64,000 bases of DNA. Source: Protonemura montana. Its lineage: Eukaryota > Arthropoda > Insecta > Plecoptera > Nemouridae. This document shows, one piece after another, positions 10,965 through 23,393 of this stretch. Below the pieces are notes generated by a model that did no database searches, was not told the DNA's origin, and saw nothing but the letters and a program-made list of their open reading frames with translations. The position numbers and the translations under genes are program-made. The stretch covers positions 25,644,264 through 25,708,263 of the forward strand of contig OX387605.1 in the NCBI GenBank assembly GCA_947568835.1, written 5' to 3'. The first letter of the stretch is position 1; every line of letters starts with the position of its first letter.

Positions 10965-10989
10965 TGCTGATACACGATCAAATTACGAA

Positions 10990-12400
10990 GTAAGCTTTAA
11001 ATAACTTTGACCGTTTTCAATCACTTTTGACATATTGGCATACCTCTCTGTGCAGGGTCACATTTTTCTCAGCGAATTTTTACAACACAAAGGACAGGTA
11101 TGAGATTAGGTAATAGATGGGGTACGCATTGACCGTTGTTCAGCTATTTATAGAAAATAAAGGCCTCGTTTACGAAGACCCATTGTCCATGTATGAACTC
11201 AATTATTTAGGCCGTCGATATCGAAGTTTTATGCAAAATAAAAAATTCTACACGATCAAATAAATGCACTAAAATAGGAATGTGAGCGAGAGAAATATCA
11301 ACAAATATTCTCTTATCTTAGGCTTTGATTCTTTCCAGAGCTATCGAAAGTATTTTGAAAAAATGGAATTCCTAATTTTCATATATTTTTTTCTTTAATA
11401 GACGAATTTTTAGGAGATTTGACACAGGCTTCATAAATTGTGAAGACCGTTGGCGATGACATTGCGCACTACGATGCTAATAATTAAACCTAGTGGTGTG
11501 CTCTTGTAATTTAAAAGATCAACCGCATAAAACACTGCTATTAAAACGCCAACATTTATCTGTCTAACTATCCATGTATGTTTGCAACTAGGTACCTAGC
11601 AATAGGGTATACAAATATTTACCAAACTATATTTATTTTGGGAAATTGTACGGCAATTAAATTTGTTTCGTGTGTACAAGGAAAATTGCGCCGAGGAATA
11701 TATTTCCTCTTGAATGTGTTCATATTTTCCGAGCAGTTGGGCTTAGTACCACTGCAAGCAGCCAGATGGCGTCGTTGAATTAGCAGGTACCCGGCTTCCC
11801 GCCAAACAACCCCTACCGTTCACTGGGTGTTTTTAGCGGGGCTAGGGCATTCGCTTCTGTACTCTCCAACGAGAACGTCGTGCTGTCTTCTCGTCTCTTG
11901 GCCAAGAGAACTCTGAGGAAGATCAACTCGCCTACTGTTGACTAGAAATGTTTCTCAAATTATTTCGGTAAGTTGACTTTTTACGTTTTTTACAATTCAA
12001 CTTCATAACTCTCGGTCGTCGCTTCGTGTACATAAATGTTACTATCACGAATTAAAATTTATTCGAGGTCATTAAACCCAGCCTTTTTATTATAAATAAT
12101 TTATTTGGCTTTGAAGTTTGAACTATAACAGCAGAGAAAATACGGGGATACAATATTCTAGGTGCTATTACAATCATTATTAGATTGACTGCTATCGTTT
12201 GTTTCAGTGTCCACTTCATTTTCTATATCATTTTTGCAATTAACTTCAAAATGCTGTTGTAGTTTTGCTGAACGAGTGCCGTACAGTTGCACTTGCTGCA
12301 TGGTTCGTGCTAATCACGAGGAAAATCATTACACCTGTTGCAGGAAACGAGGCTCCTTGTGGTTAGAATGTGTTCACTTGTCCAATAATGGCGTGTGTTT
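10990..12400. other. Unassigned AT-rich interval
   Basis: No coding region, SINE or array recognised. A good 5' splice-site-like sequence (tttcg|gtaagttg) lies at 11967/11968 after a relatively GC-rich stretch from about 11,755, and could mark a first exon of the transcript proposed downstream. Confidence 0.4.
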
Positions 12401-12654
12401 TTCAGACATGGGACGCCTTCAACACGAGAGAAGCATCATGGACGAACATTTCCCGCCCATGATAGATAAGATGGAGTCGCCGCTTCATTGTTTGGGTGAG
12501 TCTTAAAGCTTTGTAATTCCTCTTAATTTCTCAAAACTTTCTACTTACATTGGTTTTATAACCCTCGCGTGTTGGCTAGTTTATTTATTTTCTGATTACC
12601 TGCGTTTATTTCTTCAAATGATTAGACCTTTAGACAATCATTTAGTCAATCTGA

Positions 12655-12875
12655 TTTTCACTTATCGCGGGTGTTGCGCTAACCAATTGAGCTATTTGGA
12701 CACTGGCTTTTTGAGACGATTTTAGTGTATTTGATGTGAATGACAGATCTTCAAGGAGTAGAACCACGAGGCTGTGAATACTCACACCCACTCTGATTCT
12801 AGTGACCCTATACCACGTCACAACCTGTCAAATCGAGTAACTTCAATTTGACGTTGGACGCGTTTTATTTAGTTA
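12655..12875 (-). mobile_element. tRNA-derived SINE, minus strand
   Basis: The reverse complement carries the A-box region tagctcaattggttagcgca preceded by the same 5' extension (cctcgtggttctactccttg, gtcattcacatca) that precedes the SINE at 38.5-38.8 kb. The B-box side is lost. Confidence 0.7.
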
Positions 12876-13435
12876 ACATTTTCTTTAACTTGCATCAATT
12901 TTTAGACTGTTATAGTGCTCATAAGAATAAAAAAACATTTTTTGTTTCATAAAGAACTTCCCTCCCTTGCCTTGAAGTTTTTCCTCCAAGTAACTTATTT
13001 CTGCGAGTGCAAACGTTCCATTTGTTCAAATGCTTTGTTTTAAAGAACAACAATTCGCCACGTCCTGCCAAATTTCCCAAGTATCATCCCGGGTTTCCTA
13101 TCAGTTTGAACAGATTTGATTTCTTATTTCAATTAAACACATGACCTTTTATCTTTTATCATCGCAAGGAAACATAGCACCTGATAGCAAAGACTTGGAT
13201 CCGATTTTTGGAAAGGTTTTTTTCAATTGAGAACTCTTGTTCCATGAATGGAGATTCCATAATCTTTCATCACCTGTTGCCTTGCTCTCCGGTACTTTGC
13301 CAGTCTCCTCCCCTGTTTGTATCATTGAGGTAGTCCGAGACCCAGCGTGCTTTTTTGTCATGATTTAGGCACATTACAATTCCTGGGGCTGTCCCAATCG
13401 ACCACTGAAAATCCTCTCCAAAGTAAGTCTTCTGT

Positions 13436-13790
13436 CCAATTAGCTCAATTGGTTGGAGCAACACCCGTGACAGGTGGAGACCGAGATTCCAGTCCTCGTT
13501 TGGTCATCCATTTGTGATGAGTTATTAGTGTCATAAATAAAAAAAACTTTGCCCATTGCAAGCGACTCGTCTCATGTAACTCTGATTTATAGTAATCAGA
13601 TAGACTGTGACCATGCACGGCCTCTTGGTCATTCGTATTCGACGCATTAAAATCCTCTTACAAAGCTCTTGTCATGTAGCTCATTTGGATGTTTGAGCAA
13701 CACCAAGACTAGACGGACCGGGTTCGAGTCCCCGACCAGCCACTAATTTATCTTGGGTTAATTATGGTCCTAACAATAAACTACCCTACC
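13436..13790 (+). mobile_element. Two adjacent tRNA-derived SINEs
   Basis: The first, from 13436, has gctcaattggttggagc, then a degraded B box, then a tail containing cccattgcaagcg. The second, from about 13670, has tgtagctcatttggatg and an excellent B box (gggttcgagtcccc) ending at 13735. Both share tail sequence with the SINE at 38.7 kb. Confidence 0.7.
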
Positions 13791-13900
13791 AAATGCGACC
13801 AATTGCATCAATTTTGAATTCCACAATCAAATTAAAACTGAAGCTGGTTGTTGATTCGAGTGTATTTTGATATGTTTCAGGCCCCGCCGAGATTGAGTCT

Positions 13901-13946
13901 ACTTCGACGCCGAGACTTCGACGCCGAGACTTCGACGCCGAGACTC
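13901..13946 (+). repeat. 14-bp tandem repeat, three copies
   Basis: Unit acttcgacgccgag repeated at 13901, 13915 and 13929, inside the second candidate exon of the proposed transcript. Being 14 bp, it would shift frame if copy number changed. Confidence 0.85.
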
Positions 13947-13989
13947 GCCCGCGGTTCTCGTCGCCATCGAATCGGGACACGGTCGCGTA

Positions 13990-15080
13990 ATCTGTTACCT
14001 CGGCCGGCCGGGATGTTTGCGTTCGACGTCAGCTAAGTGGTCTAGGGTTAGCGCTACAAGGCCTCACACAAACAAACACACACTCACACACAACCAGTTA
14101 GGCAACAGGTATCTACAGGTCATCCACGAGCCGTCGGGTCCACGAGCCGACGAGTCTTCATCTTCTGCATGGCATGTGGGCACCGCATGATTGCATGGCA
14201 TGGGGGCATGGCATGGCATGGGGACTCAGCTAAAGGGTGGGAGCGTTAGGTTAGGGCGTCGTGTTGTCTTAATGGTGGGTCGTATGCAGGGGATAAGTAA
14301 GGGAAAGCCCAAGTAGATCCCCTGTTCCATCGCGACGAGTGGGGTAACTGGCCTAAAGGGTGGGAGTAGGAAACTTAGCTCGGCAGGAGGCCTGCTGGTG
14401 GGGTTAGGGCAGGTGGAGGATATCGGGGATCCCGGGGCCCAACAGTTATAAATGGGAGGGTTTTTGATAGGAGTAGGGCGTCGTGGGAGGCATTGCGGCG
14501 GTCGGGAATAGCCCAGTAGTATACCGTCCCTCTACGACGAGGAGGGTTTGCTGGCCTCGGGGTGGGTTAGGCCGTCGAGTCTACGAGTCTGCGAGTCTTC
14601 GAGCATCCATCAACGCCGTTCTCTACTCTAGGTCCCGAGGGTCAATGGCTTGCCTTCCCTCTTGGGTTTTCTCGGGAGGGTTTCGTACTAGGGAGGGTCG
14701 TGCTCGAACGTGTCCTGGAGGCAAGGGGGGATGATTGACGTCAAGCGATCCTCTTGTCTAATCACTCAGACACGATGGAGGGGAACAGGACCATCAGATG
14801 GTCAACAATGGGTTGGTGGGTAGCTACTTTAGCCGGAATGCAGAAGGTCTGCTCCGGCCAGCGTAGGGTGGGGTAACATTACGGCTTGGGGTAGTTTTAC
14901 AGCTAAGTCCGCGCCTTCGAGCTTCCAGCTTCGAGCACCTATCGCCGACTTCGAGATTCGCCAAAGTTACTTTTCAGCCTTTCAGGTCAGCGATCGCCTC
15001 TACGAGCACGCCGGAGGGAGAAGCAGGAGGAGCCGGAAGGAGATCGGAAGAAGATAGCTCACACATACACATACACACTC
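13990..15080. other. GC-rich interval with diverged internal duplication
   Basis: G-rich sequence with a ggcatg cluster (14165-14225) and two loosely similar stretches (about 14230-14400 and 14455-14580) sharing agggcgtcgtg, cgacgag and ggcc motifs. No gene recognised. Confidence 0.4.
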
Positions 15081-15154
15081 ACACTAGAAGCGCTAATCCT
15101 ATGACCTTTTTCCTCCGCGTTCATTACGATCTCGCTTCGGTACCGTGATTAGTC

Positions 15155-15335
15155 TTGCGTTATTTACTGCGTTATTTTTGCGTTATGACTGCGTTATTTT
15201 TGCGTTATTTCTGCGTTATTTCTGCGTTATTTCTGCGTTATCACTGCATTATTTCTGCGTTATTTCTGCGTTATTTCTGCGTTATTTCTGCGTTATTTCT
15301 GCGTTATTAATGCGTTATTTCTGCGTTTATTGCTG
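15155..15335 (+). repeat. 11-bp minisatellite (ctgcgttattt)n
   Basis: About 16 near-perfect units. Because 11 is not a multiple of 3, the open frame through it is an artefact. Confidence 0.92.
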
Positions 15336-15483
15336 GCGTAATGTACCGCGGTCCGAATTGTGGCGGACACGATCCGAACTGGAAGAAACGTGGAGCGAAC
15401 GAGAGTTTGGAATCAGGAACTAGTGTGCTTGTCAAGTGTGTGAATGTGGGGACTGTTGTTCCTTTGAATGTTTCTGTTTGTTT

Positions 15484-15575
15484 TAATGTTTGTGTTAATG
15501 TTTGTGTTAATGTGTGTGTTAATGTTTGTGTTAATGTTTGTGTTAATGTTTGTGTTAATGTTTGTAAATGTATTT
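15484..15575 (+). repeat. 12-bp minisatellite (tgtttgtgttaa)n
   Basis: About seven units; one frame reads as repeated NVCV, which is a by-product of the 12-bp period. Confidence 0.92.
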
Positions 15576-15975
15576 GTTCGCGACTATGTTTTTGTTAATG
15601 TACCTGACTGTACTAATTGCGTTTGATGTTATTTTTGTCTTGCTTTTCTCTTTCACTAACTAGTGTTCTTTTAATCCATGTCGCAGGAACCTAATGACGG
15701 AGCCTTTATCTTTCAGCGCCTGATAATCAAATGCCAGGCAATAACAAACACTTTTTTTTTGATTTCATTGTTGCGAACGTAAAGTTCGCAGTCTGACAGC
15801 GGCAAGCTTCAAGTTGCAACGTGAACAATGCTACCAACTCGACTGGCCGATTGTTGCATCAACTCCATGGCTACCAGCTGGACCATCATCTCGGCAACAC
15901 AGATGGAACGCAGTTTAGAAGAGGGTTCTGGTTCGTCTCCCAGTACCTGGCTAGTCGCCGTGGCAACAAAGGTGA

Positions 15976-16525
15976 GCCAACAAATAAATATTCCAAATTA
16001 TTAAACAATGTTGGCTAGAGTTCTATAATAACCGTTCTGATTGCTTCGGGAAAGTTTTGAAAAACGATGCATCTCTGGCCGGTAAGATTTTTCCGCCTAA
16101 CGTTTGCTTCATATTTGTCCTTTGATTCCCAGCTGACGTCGAGGCTCCAGAATCAGCGCCCGTAGCTCTTTGTCTCCCGAGACTCTGGTGAAGAAGAAAG
16201 ATTGACACACTGCTCGACTAACACATGGTAAGCCACGATTCTATCAATGTTGCCAACAAATAAATATTCCAAATTATTAAACAATGTTGGCTAGAGTTTA
16301 TAATAACCGTTCTGATTGCTTCGGGAAAGTTTTGAAAAACGATGCATCTCTGGCCGGTAAGATTTGTCCGCCTAACGTTTGCTTCATATTTGTCCTTTGA
16401 TTCCCAGCTGACGTCGAGGCTCCAGAATCAGCGCCCGTAGCTCTTTGTCTCCCGAGACTCTGGTGAAGAAGAAAGATTGCAACACACTGCTCGACTAACA
16501 CATGGTAAGCCACGATTCTATCAGC
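15976..16525 (+). repeat. 276-bp tandem duplication containing a 55-nt exon-like segment
   Basis: 15976-16251 and 16252-16525 are near-identical. Each copy holds an acceptor (ttgattcccag) and donor (ctctg|gtgaag) around the same 55 nt, so the duplication makes two equivalent exons of which only one fits the open frame. Confidence 0.9.
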
Positions 16526-17760
16526 ATTTTCCACAATAAATCTGCCGCAGGAATCAATTCTTCCAACTTTCCTTGCACTAAACGAGTCTGTTCATCATTA
16601 TTTTCTTGTTTTAATTTCGCATCTGCCCGTTCCAGTGGCGTTACAAACTGCTGGTACTCGTGACTAACGTATTTTTTGTTTTGTCTGCAGCCTGCAGTTT
16701 TGGTCACGATCAAGTAAAGTGATCGTGAAGACTTCGAGGAACCAGAGCGATACGACTTCCCTCAGACAAGAGACTTACGATGGAATGTGCCAGACCACAA
16801 AACTAGAGGTAAGCTTTTTACCATCTTTCTTTAGTACTGCATGGATGTAAAGCTCCCTGCTCCAAATTAAAGCACAACTACCCTCCCGAGAATTTTTTCC
16901 CATTCGTGGAATTGATCTCCAGCCTCTAAACTTACGTGGCACAAACTTGGAGTTGACCTCAAAAAAGTTGTTGCTATCGACCATCTAGTGGAAACTAATT
17001 GAATGTGTCAACTAATCTGCGGCCTTTTTTTACATGCAGGTTTCCACTCAGATTTGGTTTGGATGGAACGCTATCCGCGCTCCGATTACTGGCCACGGTG
17101 GGACAGAATCCGATCTCCTACCTGCGTCATCGAGACTTCGCTACCGCAGCGTCGATAGATGTAAGTCGGCACGAGCCTTCACATAAATCTGATACACGAC
17201 TGATACACTAACCGCAATGGTAAACGCACTCCATCGACAGATCTCAACACTGCTGGCACATATATATTATGTTAATCCTTCGTCCCAAACGATGGAACAT
17301 CAGCGCAAGCTTAATCCAAGTTCTCAAGTTCACAAAAAAATAGTTCTCTGTTTTGCCAGCTCTGCACTTTTTCACACATTTTACACATATATGAAGCAGT
17401 GCAATGTTAGCAAAAACTACTTCTTGATCTCCACAACAGTTTGTTTGCATTTTGCACCAACTTTCGACCCGACGTGAACACTAGAAAACAGCTGACAAAA
17501 CTAAACCCAATTAAAGGTTTATGACCAGCAAAAAAAGCTAATGTTTCCTTTTCGTTCAAGCTGGATCTGCACTTTTTCCCAAGTAAACGTAGCTGTCCGG
17601 AGCATGTTTTAATGTGTGCAAGAGTCGTCATGTACCTGGCAACGAGTCTAATGTGACTTTCTTCTGTTGTCTTCAGGTGGACTCCACGAGCCGCTGCGTG
17701 AAGCCGATGCATCTCGGCTTCCTCCGACGAGACCTTGCTTCAAGCCCTGGAAATTGTAGC

Positions 17761-19414
17761 GAGGACGCGCTGTGAGAGTTTTATCAGGTGTCTGAGGAAA
17801 CATGGGGAACTTTTGTTAGTTAGATAGCATATTTAATTGCTAACTTTACGGGGCTTAACGTCACGTCAGTTCAGAGGCTGTTTGCGTCTCGAGTTCGGGA
17901 AATATTCATAATTTTTTATTCATTTGTGTGACATGAGAGAAGTCGAGAATAATTTGGGGACAAGGCTATTGTTGTTAGACTTCCTGTCCAAGTTTTAGAT
18001 TGTTGTAGGTTCTTGCTAGAGGTGTATCGTTCTTCACGGTTAGATTGGTTCGGTACCGAACCGTAGTAGGTTTGTTAGGTTTTGATTAATTCGTTAGGTT
18101 GGTTAGGTTTTGATTGGTTCGTTAGGTTGGTGAGGTTTTGGTGTGGAATGGTTGTTTCTTTGTCGCTTTGTCCATCGTTGAGGGTCGCCAGAATTAGGTT
18201 AATTTGATCTTCTAGTTTTCATGTCCAATTTTTTTTGTCTTCTCTCATGTTGCGTTTTTTCTCTTAGCTTGTCTTACGCCTAGAATATGTTATATTGTGG
18301 TAAATTAAATTAACGTAAAATCATAGCAGATAGTCATAATCCGGGAGAGTAGAGTTTCCTCAGATGCATTGAGATTCATGTGACCTAATTTACAAGCCAT
18401 AGGACTTTATTGCACGCCTGCGTAATGTTCCTGTTTGCACCCGTGAGGCCCGCCTCGGACGTTCGTTTTTCATGGTTTTCGCGCGTCTTAAGTTAAGCTA
18501 ATGCTGGGCGATTGATTATGATCTCCACAAATTACAGATTATAATCGGCCATGACCACTGACCTCACGGAACAAACGCTTGTAAATATCAAATGAATCAC
18601 TCTCACAGTCAGCAAGATTTACGTAAACACAAACACGTAAATAGAAATTCAAATATTGTTAAAGCATTTGAATTGTATTTGATGGCGATATTATTGTCAT
18701 TCTATATATGGCGTTGTGATATAAAAATTTACAACCCTATAGCCTTTTGATTGGGTCCCTGGAGAAAAGGAAACTGGAATTCCTGTAACTTCCACTTCCA
18801 AATTTTCCTTCTGCCTAAAAGTACCTCAGTATGTTTTTATTATTGTACACAATTTTTGAGTTGGGCCGGGTTTCCGTTTGATAGTTACAGCAGGTTTAGT
18901 TACTCAAGGTAGCAAGAAATTGTGTGTGTGTGTTGGGATTTGGACGCCGTTTAACCCCTTCTGAAAATCCGGCCCAAATATTCCTTCTCCCTAAAGGTAC
19001 CTCTGTATGTTCTTATCAATGTACAAAAATTTTTAGTTGGACCGGGTTTTCGTCCGGTAGTTACAGCAGGTTCAGACATTTTCGCTTATCTGGTAAGTTT
19101 CTTCTTTTAGTCGTAGTTGTGTCCTTTTAGTGCATTCTCAGTATATAAGTAATTGTGTGTTTTGAAATGATCTATTTAAGTTTTTGCCTGGATATAAGTT
19201 GTTTTTGTGTTTATTTTAATTACTCGCACTATTTTTTCTTAATTTATGTTCGAATTTGCGCCTATGGGCTTATATCAAATAGTCCCTTGCTGGGATCCTG
19301 AGTGGCTTAGCGGGAAGTTTGTAGCTTCCTAAGGGGTACTTAAATGTCAGCCATGTTTAATCAGAATGTTTAATCGGAATCAGAATCGCACGTTTTAAAT
19401 ATGTTGAATGAAAA
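17761..19414. other. Intergenic; diverged direct duplication near 18.8-19.1 kb
   Basis: About 18785-18900 and 18965-19080 share a cttctgcctaaaagtacctc-like start and a gttacagcaggttcag-like end. The G/T-rich stretch at 18060-18140 repeats ttaggtt-type words. No gene recognised. Confidence 0.5.
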
Positions 19415-20233
19415 CTAGTCTGGGCGAAACACTCGCCTACCGCCACTGTGGACGTCAGCTTTGTAATTATATGCACTTGACGGAGACCATGGTTTTCTCA
19501 CCAGCGTGTGTTTCAGTTTGTCGGTTAGGGATGAGGTTGAGTCCTGATCCATGAAGTGGCCAATATCCAAAGCAGCTCGAGGACCATAGATCACATTCAG
19601 TTTTAAAGGCTGGTATTGGATTTTCGGAATCCGTCGATGTAGATGCACATGCACTTTCAATACTGCGATCGCTGTTGCCATAACTGTCCAAAATTTCTCG
19701 CGCGTCATCGTTCGCCTTTCTCTTCACACTCGCACTAAAAAATTTGCGTTTATCCATCCTCCCACAATCAACAAACTTTACTTAAACGCCCGGGCTAACA
19801 AACCACCCTACTCAAATCGCTCCCAACACATAACTGACTTACGTTAAGTTGGGTTCGACCGGTAGGAAAACTAAAATTTAATTCAGTGTAAAATTCTGTT
19901 CGCGGAATCAGAATCACGAGGAAGAATTTTGGGGAAGTAGGTACCTGCAAAGTTCAACTCTTGTAGAATCCCAGTTTCATAGAATAACGCCGCGATTTTT
20001 TTGCTGGAAAGGTTTGGATGGTCACTCACCTTTCCTCTCTAGAATGTGATACAAATTCAGCGTTTTCTGTTTAAATGGCACTATTTTGATCAGTTAAATG
20101 AGAGAATATGTTTAACTTGCCCTTTGAATGATGAAATAACAAAGCTTTTATAGTGTTTATTTTTTAATGTTTGAAGACTTCCAGGGGGTGCAAGCGCACC
20201 CCCCTTTCACCCCCCTTCAGACGCCCATGGCTG
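19415..20233 (-). pseudogene. 5' part of a ZMYM1-like hAT transposon
   Basis: On the minus strand a hAT-type terminus (CAGCCATGGGCGTC) starts at 20233 and a transposase N-terminus starts at 19757 with MDKRKFF followed by a Ser/Asp-rich stretch. The next block, DIGHFMDQDS then KHTLVRKPWSPSSAYNYK, is the motif preceding the TTF-type zinc finger in ZMYM1-like hAT proteins, but it is in another frame, so one frameshift lies between about 19,550 and 19,590. The frame stops at 19415 and no catalytic domain follows. Confidence 0.65.
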
Positions 20234-21320
20234 CAAGTGTTATCGTGAAGCACCTGCCGTTACCACGTGTTGCCGGCTCGTTTGCTCAGCAGACAGTTTA
20301 ACAGTAAGGCTCTGACTCTGCAGAACTTTACTATCATATGAATCTACTTTATGAATATATCCTACGACTCTTCAATATAAGAGCCGATTTTTCAGTGTTC
20401 CGTTACAAATCTAACAGTCATTTAAATTGTTTTTTTTTTTTTTTTGCTTGGCAACGGCCAATAAGAAAATGTTTTTTGTTTGTTAACTCTAAGAGGCATG
20501 CTGGTAACACAGGTTGCAAGACACCATTACCTCCATTTCTGGATTTTTTCTACCGATTCCAAGCTCGGTAAAACTTACGCATACCTCAAATCGCTTGCGC
20601 TTAGATTTGTGGACTGGCGTTAAGAGAAACTACATATTATTACACCACAATAATCAGTTTGCTCGCTCCCTGCCTGTAAGGTCATACCGATGCATGTGCG
20701 CTTTAATTTTTAGCTAAGCTGATATACTTATCTACTACCGTTTCTGAGCTTTCAAACAGTATTTTCATAATTATTACGAGTTCTGGTCATAAAAAGGGTG
20801 GTAATGCTCTTAAACCACCATGCTCTATGAGTACTGCATGGTCTGGTACAAAGGTTGAAAGTTGTTTTAAAAAGTGAAGCATTATGAGATTTATGAGGCT
20901 CACCCAATGAACCTGTAAGTGACCAGGTGCTAAAGCCACACTTGATAAAACCAAATGAACAGAAATTCCTTCTGACGACAGTTCATTTTTGGATGGCAGT
21001 GAATTTAAAGATGACTTTTGATGATGAAACAATGACATTTTGCTATAAATACAAGCAAAAAGGGTGGTAGACATCATGGTGAATTAAGAACTTCGGGGTA
21101 AACTAGTGTAATTGAGCACTTTAATCGTGGAATGATAATGATGTAGCGTCCAGAAGACGACCCGTCGTTATTTTATTTTGTTTATTTATGTTTATTTCAT
21201 ATTATGTATTTCTTTTATATTATGTTCATATTTATTTTAAATTATTGTATCTCATATTTGTCTGTCATTAATGATTTTTGAAGCATATCTTATCTTTTCG
21301 CATTGAATAAGGTAAACACG
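20234..21320. other. Unassigned interval
   Basis: Contains a 96-codon open frame on the minus strand (20787-21077) with no recognisable similarity. Nothing else supported. Confidence 0.4.
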
Positions 21321-21324
21321 CTTG

Positions 21325-21415
21325 CTACATGGTAGTATTCATGTATAACCACCCCATAGGGATGGGAGAGTTAGTGATACAAATTGGGTAGGTACTCGCA
21401 TTGTAGTGTTTGCCA
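21325..21415. repeat. Second copy of the 5929-6019 repeat
   Basis: Uninterrupted across the point where copy 1 carries the hAT-like insertion, so it serves as the empty-site allele. Confidence 0.7.
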
Positions 21416-21789
21416 TTCAAAAAGCATTAAACCTATCAACTTTAAAAGATAAAAATAGACAAGAGTTAAAAGTCTGTTAACGGTTTGTTAACGGTTTGTT
21501 AACGGTTTGTTTGTCAACCTTTAATTAAACTGTGAATCTAATTTCTTTCTTTTATGACATTTACTTGTGAGTGCATATACAACTTTGGGCAATATTTCTT
21601 CCAACGGGCAGTTTTAATGTGTCCAACTTAATTTATGAGACTCATCCCCATGGTTACACCTAATCAGATACTTCTATTATCATCTTAACCTGCTTATTTA
21701 ACTGGCATTTAGCATTGTGAAAACGGTGAGAATAGAAATGGAGAAGTTCGGCTGAAATTTAGGTATTTTCCAGGAAGGCTTTCAGGTAG

Positions 21790-21828
21790 GTACAACTCGA
21801 ACAGCAGAATTCCTCCACAAATCCATCC
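21790..21828 (-). mobile_element. Fragment of the 5S-SINE body
   Basis: Matches the body segment seen complete at 27530-27565 (gaacaacaggattcctccac). It directly abuts the truncated left end of the hAT-like element. Confidence 0.65.
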
Positions 21829-23393
21829 AAATGCATGGCGTGGCCGCCGAATTGGTTTTTCTTTTAAATGTAAAGTAAATAAGTCGAAGTAAAGTAGTAA
21901 GTGATGTAGGACAAAATTTAGAAGTTACGATAAGTATGGTGGCTGATAATCGAATAAGAATTACATGAATTTCTAAATTATAACTTCCAAATTTGCATCG
22001 TATGGGTTATTAAATTATGAGGGTTTGCATTGAGCTAACCACATATTTGCAGTGGAGCTAGACGTCGACCACGCGCTTATTTCACATTAGCAACAATAAT
22101 TATTGGCGTTTCTACGGGGAAATTAAGATTTTTATTTGTCAGCTACACGGGTCTGGCGGATTTACTCGTGCTTTGCTGTCTACAGATTGTTGCCTGAATG
22201 ATGACCCCGAGCAAGCCTAAACTCAAATTTGAAGTCTGAGCTGGCTACAGAATGTGTTTAAGAGTGATGTTTCGAACAGCTGTTGTGTCGGTATGTGTGT
22301 ATCAGTCTCTTGAAACAGAACAGTTCCAGAAAAAAACGGCTAAAATTACAGCGAATTTGTCATTGAATTATCATTGAAACAATATCCACACTTTCGAGTG
22401 TCGCAGTGCTTTGTTGGCGCTGCGTCGAGCCTAGATAGTTTGATTGCTTTGCGTTATCATCATATTAGCTGTACTCCTACAACACTTCGAGTTTCGGGTG
22501 TTGGCATATTGTTTTCAGAATGATAAGATCCTATGAAAATACATAGGTACGTTATCGCAGATTTCCGCTTACAAATAAATTTTTCACTAACACGTAAAAA
22601 TAACACATGATTCTTGACTATAAAAGCAGAGAAGAGCAAACCTTTCCGGAAATGAATGTTCGATTTACACTATCGCAAGAAAAAGTGGGTACGCGGGGCT
22701 AACGTTAGCTTACGCCAAAAATAACCTCTGCAGTGGGCTGAAATTGTATCGTATTCCAGACAAAGAAATGCACCAGTATGTTTTTGCCCTAGCACAAGCA
22801 TTTTTCTGAGAAGAAGATAGACGATTTCAAAAAGGCTTTATTTTCAGTAATTCCAAAGGCAATTAATATTGTGTTGTAATATCGTGTTGTAATATCGTGT
22901 ATCGTGTTTCTACGATTTCGTAGAGTCCTATAGCCTTGTTGTAAATCGTCTATTCTATTTTATGAATCGTCGACGTGTTGACTCTTGTCGACACATTTTT
23001 TTCATTTAATTTTGGCGTGTTCCGTGCTGCCTGAGTTTATTTCGGGGCACAAAATTTGGGGTTTGCTTCGGGCGTCCAAACCCTACACTGTGCGTACACG
23101 ACACAATCGTATCTTAAGTCAATACGTCACAGGTGTATAATTTTGGCTTAATTAATTTAAAATTGGCCATTGATCGATCATTGTATCTGTACAATCTCCA
23201 TTCTCTAACGCCGGACTTGGGCGCTGCTACCAGTTTATGTGTATACAACCCTTAGTTTACCTATACACTACCTTGCATATACATTCCTTTCCTGCTTGGC
23301 GGACCCCCCCCCCCCCCCAACCCCAAGGCATGGGCTTTCCGGGGCCTAAAAGTCTCATTGCCGCCGGGGCCTTTTGGAGCCAGTCCGACACTG
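21829..23393. mobile_element. Non-autonomous hAT-like DNA transposon, copy 2
   Basis: Near-identical to 4395-5928, with the same right terminus (cagtccgacactg ending at 23393). The left end is slightly shorter. A C-run at about 23305-23319 is expanded relative to copy 1 (ggacccccc near 5845). No coding capacity. Confidence 0.75.

Larger units (their letters stand above)
7285..10985 (-). mobile_element. CR1/Jockey-type LINE, nearly full length
   Basis: Minus-strand non-LTR retrotransposon with an ORF1 remnant, a complete ORF2 and a roughly 170-bp 3' UTR that ends in an ATT-type simple repeat near 7273-7305. The tail resembles that of the fragment at 3.2-4.1 kb, which suggests related families, but the proteins differ. 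No LTRs. The 5' UTR and complete ORF1 start are not visible. ORF2 being open over 1001 codons argues for recent insertion. Confidence 0.88.
12406..17760 (+). other. Putative spliced transcript, coding status uncertain
   Basis: Candidate exons with good acceptor and donor sites are 12406-12495, 13881 to about 13981, 15792-15971, 16133-16187 (identical duplicate 16408-16462), 16691-16808, 17040-17160 and 17677-17760. From 15821 onward one frame stays open across the junctions (phases 1, 2, 0, 1, using one 55-nt exon) and ends at TAG 17758-17760. The first two exons give a separate short frame starting MGRLQHERSIMDEH. I recognise no domain, and alternative frames of the later exons look equally protein-like, so this could be a lineage-specific gene or a long non-coding RNA. 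The splice-site series is seen; the transcript is inferred. Confidence 0.33.

Noticed and set aside
20787-21077. 96-codon minus-strand frame as a gene
   Set aside because: No recognisable domain, splice context or codon signal; kept only as unassigned sequence.
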